A DNA stretch of 64,000 bases. Source: Ctena decussata. Lineage: Eukaryota; Mollusca; Bivalvia; Lucinida; Lucinidae. The DNA is taken from contig OZ022498.1 in NCBI GenBank assembly GCA_963989385.1, positions 5,215,501 to 5,279,500 of the forward strand, written 5' to 3'. This document shows positions 13,201 through 25,200 of this stretch, piece by piece. The translations under genes were made by a program, and so were the position numbers. The notes under the pieces are model-generated. The model saw nothing but the letters and a program-made list of their open reading frames with translations. It ran no database searches and had not been told where the DNA came from. Position 1 is the stretch's first letter. Each line of letters begins with the position of its first letter.

Positions 13201-16200
13201 GATAATGTTTGTTAATTCTGGATAAAAAATATGTTGTGACCCCTCATCTGAACTGTCTCGACGAGACGGTTCAGATGAGGGGTCACAACATATGGTTAAA
13301 TTGAGAAATAAAGAAAATTATCCCTCAGTTATCATCAAATACCCTTCTTTTCTTGCACACCAGATAAGGATATCCGCGTGTTTCCCCTGTACCTACAAAT
13401 CCTATCTCACCCATGTTATCTCACCCAGGACCGGATAAAAATCGCGTGCATTCAATGCATTGGTTGTATTGGAGGTATCTATCTGCGTCGTCAAGTGACC
13501 TTTGCTTTTTAGCTCACCTGAGCACGAAGTGCTCAGGGTGAGCTTTTGGGATACCGTGATGTCCGTCGTCCGTCGTACGTGTGTCCGGACGTCCGTCCGT
13601 CCGTCAACTTTTGCTTGTGTACACTCTAGCGGGCACAGTTTTGATCCAATCTTTCTGAAACTTTGTCAGAATGTTTATCTCCATTAACTCTAGGCCAAGT
13701 TCGAAACTGGGTCATGTTGGGTCAAAAACTAGGTCACTAGGTCAAATCTTAGAAAAACCTTGTGTACGCTCTAGAAGGCACAGTTTTGATCCAATCTTCA
13801 TGAAACTTTGTCAGAATGTTTATCCTCATAATATCTAGGACAAGTTCGAAACTGGGTCATGTCAGGTCAAAAACTAGGTCACTAGGTCAAATCATAGCAA
13901 AACCTTGTGTACGCTCTAGAAGGCACCACTTTCATCCAAAGTACATGAAACTTTGTCAGAATGTTTACCCTTATAATATCTAGGACAAGTTCGAAACTGG
14001 GCCATGTCGGGTCAAAAACTAGGTCACTAGGTCAAATCTTAGAAAAACCTTGTGTACGCTCTAGAAGGCATCGCTTTCATCCAAAATACATGAAACTTTG
14101 TCAGAATATTAATCCTCATAATATCTAGGACAGGTTTGAAACTGGGCCATGTCGGGTCAAAAACTAGGTCACTAAGTCAAACCATAGAAAAACCTTGTGT
14201 ACGCTCCAGAGGACACAGTTTTGATCCAATCCTTCTGAAACTTTGTCAGAATGTTTATCTCCATAAACTCTAGCCCAAGATCAAAACTGGGTCATGATGG
14301 GTCAAAAACTAGGTCACTAGGTCAAATCTTAGAAAACCTTTTGAACGCTCTAGGGGACACAGTTTTGATCCAATCTTTATGAAACTTTGTCAGAATGTTT
14401 ATCTCCATAAACTCTAGGCCAGGTTTGAAAGCAGGTCATGTCTGGTCAAAAACTAGGTCACTAGGTCAAATCTTAGAAAAACCTTGTGTACGCTCTAGCG
14501 GGCACAGTTTTTATCCAAAGTTCATGAAACTTTGTCAGAATGTTTATCTCCATAAATTCTTGTCCAAATTCGAAACTGGGTCCTGTCGGGTCAAAAACTA
14601 GGTCACTAGGTCAAAATTTAGAACAACCTTGTGTACACTCTTGAAGGCACAGTTTTGATCCAAAGTTCATGAAACTTTGTCAGAATGTTTATCCTTATAA
14701 TATCTAAGACAAATTCGAAACTGGGTCATGTCCGGTCAAAAACTAGGTCACTAGGTCAAATCATAGAAAAACCTTGTGTACGCTCTAGAGGACACAGTTT
14801 TGATCCAATCTTTATGAAACATTGTCAGAATGTTTATCTTCATAATATGTAGGACGAGTTTGAAACGGGGGCATGTCGGGTAAAAAACTAGGTCACTAGG
14901 TCAAATCTTAGAAAAACCTTTTGAACGCTCTAGAGGACACAGTTTTGATCCAATCTTTTATGAAACTTATTCAGAATGTTTATCTCCATAAACTCTAGGC
15001 CAAGTTTGAAGGTAGGTCATGTCGTGTCAAAAACTAGGTCACTAGGTCAAATTATAGAAAAATCTTGTGTATGCTCTAGAGGACACAGTTTTGATCCAAT
15101 CTTTATGAAACTTTGTCAGAATTTTTATCTCCATAAATTCTTGTCCAAGTTCGAAACTGGGTCCTGTTGGTTCAAAAACTAGGTCACTTGGTCAAAATTT
15201 AGAAAAACCTTGTGTACACTCTTGAAGGCACAGTTTTGATCCAAAGTTTTTAAAACTTTGTCAGAATGTTTATCCTTATAATATCTAGGACAAATTCGAA
15301 ACTGGGTCCTGTCAGGTCAAAAACTAGGTCACTATGTCAAATCATAGAAAAACCTTGTATACGCTCTAGAGGACACAGTTTTGATCCAATCTTTATGAAA
15401 CATTGTCAGAATTTTTAGCTCACCTGAGCACGAAGTGCTCAGGGTGAGCTTTTGGGATACCGTGATGTCCGTCGTCCGTCGTACGTCCGGAGGTCCGTCC
15501 GGACGTCCAGACGTCTGTCCGTCAACTTTTGCTTGTGTACACTCTAGCAGGGACAGTTTTTATCCAATCTTTCTGAAACTTTGTCAGAATGTTTATCTCC
15601 ATAAAATCTAGGCCAAGTTTGAAACTGGGTCATGTCGGGTCAAAAACTAGGTCACTAGGTCAAATCTTAGAAAAACCTTGTGTACACACTAGAAGGCACA
15701 GTTTTCATCCAAAGTTCATGAAACTTTGTCAGAATGTTTATCCTCATAATATTTAGAACAAGTTCGAAACTGGGTCATGTCGGGTCAAAAACTAGGTCAC
15801 TAGGTCAAATCATAGAAAAACCTTGTGTACGCTCTAGAGGACACAGTTTTGATCCAATCTTTATGAAACTTTGTCAGAATGTTTATCCTCATAAACTCTA
15901 GGTCAAGTTAGAAACTGGGTCATGTCGGGTCGAAAACTAGGTCACTAGGTCAAATCTTAGAAAAACCTTGTGTACACACTAGAAGGCACAGTTTTCATCC
16001 AAAGTTCATGAAACTTAGTCAGAATGTTTATCCACATTATATTTAGGACAAGTTCGAAACTGGGTTTCGTCGGGTCAAAAAGTAGGTCACTAGGTCAAAT
16101 CATAGAAAACCCTTGTGTACGCTCTAGAGGACACAGTTTTGATCCAATCTTTATGAAACTTTGTCAGAATGTTTATCTCCATAAACTCTAGGCCAAGTTC

Positions 16201-19200
16201 GAAACTGGGTCATGTCGGGTCAATGACTAGGTCACTAGGTCAAATCTTAGAAAAACCTTGTGTACATTCTAGAAGGCACGGTTTTGATCCAAAGTTCATG
16301 AAACTTTGTCAGAATGTTTATCCTCATAATATTTAGGACAAATTTGAAACTGGGTCATGTTGGGTCAAAAACTAGGTCACTAGGTCAAATCATAGAAAAA
16401 CCTTGTGTACACTCTAGAGGACACAGTTTTGATCCAAGCTTTATGAAACATTGTCAGAATGTTTATCTCTATAAACTCTAGGCCAAGTTTGAAACTGGGT
16501 CATGTCGGGTCAAAAACTAGGTCACTAGGTCAAGTCTTAGAAAAACCGTGTGTACGCTCTAGAAGGCACAGTTTTCAACCAAAGATTATGAAACTTTGTC
16601 AGAATGTTTATCCTTATTAAATGTAGTATAAATTTGAAACTGGGTCATGTTGGTCAAAAACTAGGTCACTAGGTCAAATCATAGAAAAACCTTGTGTACG
16701 CTCTAGAGGACACAGTTTTGATCCACACTTTATGAAACTCTGTCAGAATGTTTATCGCCATAAACTCTAGGCTGAGATTGAAAGTAGGTCATGTCGGGTA
16801 AAAAACTAGGTCACTAGGTCAAATCTTAGAAAAGCCTTGCGTACGCACTAGAAGGAATAGTTTTGATCCAATCTTCATGAAACTATGTCAAAATGTTTAT
16901 TGTCCATATATCTAAGCCCCCTATGAAACTAAGTTAGGTCGGGTCAAAAACTAGGTCACTAGTTCAAATCTTAGAAAAACTTTGTGTTCACCCAAGAGGG
17001 CACAGTTTTGATCCAATCTTCATGAAAATTTGTCAGAGTGTTTATCTTTATGAAATCTAGATCAAGTTTGAAACGTCATGTCGGGTCAAAAACTAGGTCA
17101 CCAGGTCAAATATAAGGAAAACCTTGTATACGCTCCAGAGTGCACAGTTTTGATCCAATCTCAGTGAAACTTTGTCAGAATGTTTATTCTTACAATATCC
17201 AGGCCAAGTTTGAAACTGGGTCATGTCGGGTCAAAAACTAGGTCAAATATTAGGAAACCTTGTGTACGCTCTAGAGGACACAGTTTTGATCCAATCGTTT
17301 TAAAACTTTGTCAGAATGTTTATCGTCACAATATTTAGGCCAAGTTTGTAAGTAGATCATGTCACGTCAAAAACTACGTCACTAGGTCAGATATAATAAT
17401 GACCTTGTGTACACTCTAGAGGGCACAGTTTTGATCCAATCTTCATGAACCTTTGTCAGAATGTTTATCCTCAAGATATCCAGGCCAAGTTTGAAACTGG
17501 TTCATGTCAGGTCAAAAACTAGGTCACTAGGTCGTGCACACCCTAGAGGGCACAGTTTTGATCCAATCTTCATGAAACTTTGTCAGAATGCTTATCTCCA
17601 TAAAATGTAGGTCAAGTTTGAAACTGGGTCATGTCGGGTCAAAAGCTAGGTCACTAGGTCAAATCTAAATTAAGTTATGCTGCAAGAATCAGAACTAACA
17701 TTGCAATGATGCCAGCCACAACTCCTTGGAATACATTAGTTTCACCACAGTGAGATAATGATGCGACCATTCTATCATCTGTCTTTGCTTAGTTCAGTCT
17801 AGTTCAAATCCATCAAAGGAACTCAACATGAACGGGAACTTTTCGGAGAAGAAACTCAACATGAACGGGAATTTTTCGGAGAAGCGACTCTGCCATTTTC
17901 AGCTCACCTGAGCTTTACAGTATTGGTGTTAGCTGCCTCTGTAATCCATCCATAAAGATTTTCAAACATCTTTGAAACCACTGGGCAGACTAAACTCAAA
18001 TTTCATATGGAGCCTGCACATGGGTCAAAGGATTGAAAGTTCGTCAAATGATCTTGGTCACATGACCAAGGTGGCCGCCATTCCCATGTATGGTAAAAAC
18101 TCTTATAAATCTTCACCAGAGCCAGTGAACTGATTAATGCTCAGGTGAGCGATTCAGGGCCACCATGGCCCTCTTGTTAGATGATGACGTCACGAAGACG
18201 GCAAAAATGACGTCAGTTTATGCATGTCAGACGTTGACGTAAAGAACCGAATGGCCGTTGTTGCAAGCGGCGCCTTGTTTCCAAATCAAATAGAAACCTC
18301 TCAAGCCCTAAAATTACGCATTTTAACAAGTTCTAAAGTTAAAACAAAACGTGGTGTGCAAGAAAAAGTATCTATCATGGGTGTGAGGTGCGGATAGAAA
18401 AATCCGTCACTCGGGATCACTGTACGGCATCATGAGGCAAGCCTCGTGATGCCAAACAGTGACCCTCTTGACGGATTTTTCTATCCGCACCACACACCTA
18501 TGAAAGATACTTATAATCTAGAGCTGTGATAATGAGATGACAAAGAATCACAGGGAAAGGACCTGGTATGATTTGGGTCGTTTTTGGCCCCCATTCAACT
18601 TTACTTAAAATTGCATGGTTTCTGTTGCTTAATGGTGCAAACTGCTCAGACTCTTCACTTTTCACTTTATAGATTCTCTAGGAATCATAATCAGTCTATA
18701 TCAACTTATATGACTGATCAGACTGCACTGCTGTGCTGGTTGATTTGATTTTTCGCACATGCCGTAAGGTACCTTATCACCTGTGCTCCATATAAAGCAG
18801 GGTGACAGGGATAATATAGGGATAATTTTACATATTTCTCCATAAAAGCATATGTTGTGACTCCTAATTAGAACCGTCTCACCGAGACGGTTCTAATTAG
18901 GGGTCTCAACATTCTTTTCATTTAGAAATGAAAAAATAAATTGTTTTCATTTAGAAAGAAAGATCTCAGAATTATCCCCAAGGCCATGCTTAAAAAATAT
19001 TTGGTTTGCCACTTCCTACTGGGAAGTTTTAGAGTTGGGTAGGTAGGTAGCATTTTTTTTTTTTTTGCATATGCATAATGCTAATGAACAAGTTGTATTG
19101 GATACCCAGTATACAAGCTTTTTATGCCCCCAATTTCGGAGAAATTGTGGGGGCATATTGGTTTGGGCCTGTCCGTCTGTCCGTCTGTCCATCTGTCATA

Positions 19201-22200
19201 TCAAGAACCGTAAGAGCTAGGAGCTTGAAACTTTATACACATGATCAGTATGAAAAATAAGCGAACACGTGTTTTTTCTTTTTTCCGCGGGTCACATATT
19301 TCAAGAGTTATGCCCCTTTTTGGACTTAGCCTGCGGAACCTTGTGAACAAAATATCTCAAGAACCCCTGAAGCTAGGAGCATGAGGTTTTGCAGGATGAG
19401 AATGCCCAAGGTGTAGATGACCTGATTAACTTTTGAAACAAATTCGTGAATTTTTGATCGAGTTATGCCCCTTTTTCGACTTAGTGCATTGAAGCCTATG
19501 GAACCTTGTGAACAAAATATCTCAAGAACCCCTGAAGCTAGGAGCATGATTTTTTGCAGGAAGATACTGCCTGTGGTGTAGATGACCTGATTAACTTTTG
19601 AAAAAAATTCGTGAATTTTTGATCGAGTTATTCCCCTTTTTCGACTTAGTGCATTGAGGCATATGGTACAAAGGTACCCTTACATATAGTCAAGAACAAT
19701 AAGAGCTAGGAACTTGAAACTTTATACACATGATCAGTATGGAAAATAAGCAGACCCGTATTTTTTTATTTTTCCGCCGGCAATGTATTTCCAGAGTTAT
19801 GCCCCTTTTTCGACTTAGCCTGTGGAACCTTGTGAACAAAATATCTCAAGAACCCCTGATGCTAGGATCATGAGGCTTTGCAAGATGAGAATGCCCAAGG
19901 TGTAGATGACCTGATTAACTTTTGAAACAAATTCGTGAATTTTTGACCGAGTTATGCCCCTTTTTCGACTTAGTGCATTGTAAGCCTATGGAACCTTGTG
20001 AACAAAATATCTCAAGAACCCCTGAAGCTAGGAGCATGATTATTTGCAGGAAGATACTGCCTGTGGTGTAGATGACCTGATTAACTTTTGAAAAAAATTC
20101 CTGAATTTTTGAATGAGTTATTCCCCTTTTTCGACTTAGTGCATTGAGGCCTATGGTACAAAGGTACCTTTACATACAGTCAAGAACAATAAGAGCTAGG
20201 AACTTGAAACTTTATACACATGATCAGTATGGAAAATAAGCAGACCCGTATTTTTTTATTTTTCCGCCGGCAATGTATTTCCAGAGTTATGCCCCTTTTT
20301 CGACTTAGCCTGTGGAACCTTGTGAACAAAATATCTCAAGAACCCCTGATGCTAGGATAATGAGGCTTTGCAAGATGAGAATGCCCAAGGTGTAGATGAC
20401 CTGATTAACTTTTGAAACAAATTCGTGAATTTTTGACCGAGTTATGCCCCTTTTTCGACTTAGTGCATTGTAAGCCTATGGAACCTTGTGAACAAAATAT
20501 CTCAAGAACCCCTGAAGCTAGGAGCATGATTTTTTGCAGGAAGATACTGCCTGTGGTGTAGATGACCTGATTAACTTTTGAAAAAAAATCGTGAATTTTT
20601 GATTGAGTTATTCCCCTTTTTCGACTTAGTGCATTGTAAGCCTATGGAACCTTGTGAACAAAATATCTCAAGAACCCCTGATGCTAGGAGCATGATTTTA
20701 TGCAGGAAGATACTGCCTGTGGTGTAGATGACCTGATTAGCTTTTGAAAATAATTTGTAAATTTTGGATTGAGTTATGCCCCTTTTTCAACTTAGTGCAT
20801 TATTTGCCTATGGAAGCTTGTGAACAAAATATCTGGAGAACCCCTGATGCTAGGATCATGATTTTTGCAGGTTGATATTGCCCAAGGTGTAGATGACCTG
20901 ATTAACTTTAAAAAACAATTCGTAAATTTTTGACTGAGTTAAGCCCCTTTTTCGACTTAGTGCATTGTAAGCCTATGGTACAAAGGTACAAGCATTATTG
21001 GTTGAACCTTCTCTAGAGACAAGCATATGGTTGGGGGCATAGTGTTTCATAAACACATTTTCTAGTTCTAATAGTTTTTAGTCAAATAGTGTCAGAAAAA
21101 GATGCAGAACTCATTATTTATACAAGAGTTAGAGATGAAACATAAAATATTAGGCATTTTGCTCAATAGGCAGAAATGAAAAGCAAAAAAAAAAATATAT
21201 CCTAATTCTAAGGCCATAAAATTTTTTTGGGTAGGGGGTAAATTGCTGGGTAGGTAGGAAACAGCAAACAAACAATTTTTTAATTTAGGCCCAAAACACC
21301 ACCTTTTCTGGAGCTGTGTTTTCTCCTATATAACCTGATCTCATAGTATCAGACTATAACAATGATCCAGATATTGCCATTTTGCACCTGCCACAAAAAA
21401 ATAACCAAGGCTAAAAAGAGAAATACACACAAAAAAGATCAGACTACCTATAATACAGTCAACTCCAATTTTAAAGTGCAAGGAGAGCTTCTGCACTTCC
21501 CACGGGGTTGGTAACTGTATCAGCATTCACAGAAGTGAAGTAATACAGTAGAGTTATATTACATATATGCATGTGATTGAGAAGTGTGCTTTAAAGGTAG
21601 GTTCCTGGACTAGCGATAACAATTATGTCCACAAAATAATTTCGTCCTTTTTTGAGCAGTATTGAATTCTCTTATTTTTCTGAATTTGTTGCTACTGAGA
21701 AACTCGTCAGATGTTGAAGAAAATGGTCGTTTTTCCCTTTGGTTTATTTTCTTTCGTTGGAATTCCAGTTCTAAAAATAACTATGTTTATTATGTCTACA
21801 AGTGCGCAATTTCTGATGCCATTCTCCAAAGGTCAATTATCCCTTGCCGTGAGCTCTCCTAGAGGTCCTGGCATGGCGGATGGGTTAAAACTATCCCAAA
21901 ATGCAATGCAGCATGACGTCAGCTGCGTTATCTATTTTTGGCGCGAACTAAAAATAGCGCTAACTGGTGTGCGAAGCAGAGTTAGGAAATCCCTTGCAAA
22001 ACAACTTTTCTAATATTTTTTTGATTTACACTTTTTAGTGAAACTTATTCATTCCCTTTTATAAGTGCTTTCCAACAACTTGGATGAAAGATCATCAAAA
22101 TTATTATGCATTCCAAAGTACAGGAACCTACCTTTAAGAAGAGCTGTCTTGTGCACTGGCAGTTCTTGTTCTAAGCTGAGGGGATACACTTTGAAGGGAA

Positions 22201-25200
22201 GCAACTCTGCCATTTTCTTTCCTTTTGCCTGCCTTGCCACATGGGGTCAACTCTAACGAGGAAGTTCTCCTGGAAGGGTTTGGTTGTTCAGGGAAGCAAA
22301 CAGGAATTCACATAATATATTCTCCTTTATAAAAATGGTGGGAAAATATGGCGGGGTACACCTGTACGCTGGAGTGACCTTATTACAGTTGTTTTGGGCA
22401 AATTTGGCAATTTGTTATTTAAACAGTAATATTTTTATTCAAAATTTCTACAGTGTAGGAAAACAACTTTGGTGACCTTCTCCTGTTTACCTCCTTGGAA
22501 AATGAAGCCCATGCAAAATGGGGTCTACTCTTAAAAAGAAAGAATTTGCTCCTTGTTCTTTAAGAGTTGACCCCCATTGTAAAGAGAGGTAAAAATAAAA
22601 TGGCAGAGTTGCTTCCCCTGAAAGTAGTCATTCACCAAAAGGGTCATTATGGTTTATATTTTTCTTCAGGTGACGATCAGCTCGCAAAAAGACGTAAAAG
22701 AGGCAGTTCAGGAAGTACGGGTGATCAACCAATTCACAAACAATATAATCCTCTCACTAAACCTAATGGTGAAATTGAAAGAAATTACGTACCGGTACCA
22801 CAGGCTCCTCTATCAGCTGGTAGCTTTTCCGACTCGCAAGGGTCCTCTTCCATGGACTCTGCTTTGCCGCAGACATGTCAGATACCCAACCCGGTGAAAT
22901 TAGAGACATTTTCCCCGCAGATTAGCTGCGAGGAAGTCACAACAAATTATTTGTCAGATGACACGGACACTAGCAGTGTTTTTGCCAACGCTTCGCCTCC
23001 TTTCGTTAAAATGGAAAAAGATGAGGACGATTTTCCACGTCCGCTAACTGAGGAAATTTCCAACAATATTGCCAATTTGGAAAAGGAATACAAATCGGTA
23101 TTTGATGTTGGGTATTCAGAGGAGCAGGCGAGGAAGTTTACGGAAAAGCCACATAATGCTAATGAATTGTTTAATATGACAGACATCTTTATACGACGTT
23201 TGATAAAGTTCGCGAAACATATTCCAGAATTCCAGCAGCTGAAACAAGAGGATCAGATTTTGCTACTGAAGGTAATATTCATAATTACCCATAGCATTTA
23301 ATTTTGAAGATATAATTGAAATATTGAATTTTTTGCTCCCTGAAATTCCAAAATACAGTGTTTATTTGGCTGGCTATACACCTTTCCTATAATTCAGAGT
23401 GTGTTCGAGTTTTGTCCCTTGCAACGCCTATGAGGTCATCTATAGGGTAGGCCATTCTCCTTCATTGTGTAACCAAATAAATGCTGTTTTTCCGTATGTA
23501 ATAAAACTAACATTCAACGTTTAAGATTAAGACAACTATCTTGTTCCAAGTAAATTTAACTCTTTGTTCGTCGAAAAAAAACCTTTATAACTTACAGTCT
23601 ATGGGAATTTGACATGAAATTACAGATTTCCGAAAAAATTTCGGGCCAAAATTACCGTAATCAAAAGAGGATATATCACCAATAGAGCTTCCAAAACATA
23701 AGGAATAATTAAATAAATAAAAAATGTCAGATGACAACAGGGCAATTATACTTTAATTTGGCCTTTCAATGTATTTTTGCACTTCACATTAACAAAACGT
23801 CTGCTTTGTGCTTGCAGTTGTGCTGAATTATGTGGAATGCCCCTATAGATGACGTCACAGTGTACTTGGGTAGATAACTCATGCGCGACTTAATCGATCT
23901 ATAGGAAAGGTGTATAAAACAGAGTTTATGCCATTTCTTGAATGACCCTAGATATCTAAATCTGTCTTATGAAATTCTGCTAGGAAATGGGGTTTTCCCT
24001 TCAAAAACAATCCTAAAAATCAAGATCCGTCTTATAAGATGGATCTAGATTTTTAGAGGAGCCCCATTAGCTCAGTGGGTTAAGCTCTGGCCTGCTGATC
24101 TAGAGGTCCCAAAGTCAAGTCCCGGAGTTGGAAGTCTTTTCAGTCATAACCTGGTTGTTCACTGTTTGCCCTCAAGTCTTTGAAATCTCGTTATGGTGTA
24201 GCTTGTACAAAATATTTTTCTAAAATATGGTAGATGTAAAATTATTTGTATTTTGGCACTTAAAGCATTGAGTGTCCCAAGGGAAACTAGGGTATAGCTT
24301 GGACAAAATATTTTTTTAAAAATTTGGTAGATGTAATGTTATTTGTCTGTATTTTGGCATTTAAAGCATTGAGTGTCCCAAGGGAAACATAGAAATTGGC
24401 TGACAACCCCTTGATAAGGTTCAGCTGTGCTGTATTAAAATGTAGGGGACTGGAGACATTATTATGGCAGGAAAGAATTGAATACAGCCTGTATTTTTAT
24501 ATGAACTAGTTGGTGTCAATGACATTTATGTTACTTTTTGTTCACATCTGCAACCGAGTTTATGAGAATTCGTAAGTTTAACATTACAGAATGTCATTTA
24601 CAATATCCGACAATAATTTCCTTGGAATATGTAAGTCATTTTGAGTGCATCAAAGTAAAAATGTCTGTTGCAGATCAATAAGCTTTTTGTTGTGCAGTGT
24701 CTCGATACTGGCACAGCCTGTCTCTGTCAGAGCTCCAGATAAGAAGGGGTAATATGGATAATTCAAAGATAATTCTTCTTAATTCTCAACAAAAACATAC
24801 GTTGTGCCCCCTCATTAGAACCGTCTCGGTGAGACGGTTCTAATGAGGGGTCACATCGTATGTTTTTATGCAGAAACAAGGAAAATTATCCCTAAGAGAC
24901 CTTTGTAACCCCTTCATATCTGGAGCTCTGTCTGTATTACAACATATTAAAAACGATATGTGCAGTGTGATTTAGCATGTGCAAGACCTAAACTCATACT
25001 GGCTTGCAGGGGTCTGACTGAGGTCTTTGTTAGTATTACACACCCAAACTCATATATTGCCCAAACTTGTATAAAGCAAGTACCAAATCAGAAACCATGA
25101 GTTTGTCAGTCACTAGCTGTCCCAAATGAGGATTTAATCATGCATCTGCTGCAAAATTCACCTGATAACAGGGGTATGATAAAATGATGTGATATTATGT

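Noticed and set aside
13502..15182. Several 60-70-residue open frames with similar sequence
   Set aside because: They are repeated translations of the 145-bp array unit of element F and lack start context or conservation as genes.
13511..17663. CRISPR-like regular repeats
   Set aside because: The whole 145-bp unit is repeated, with no unique spacers, and the sequence is from an animal genome.
18179..18230. Paired TGACGTCA (CRE-like) sites as an enhancer
   Set aside because: Two matches next to repeat ends are too little to claim regulation; similar words occur in several MITEs here.
21711..22013. 100-residue open frame
   Set aside because: It lies fully inside the TTAA-type element with perfect inverted ends and resembles no known protein family.
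23272..23301. Extension of the exon 3 frame past the donor
   Set aside because: The frame meets a stop after eight residues, while splicing at GTAATA joins LLLK in frame to GGIMEIM, as in related receptors.
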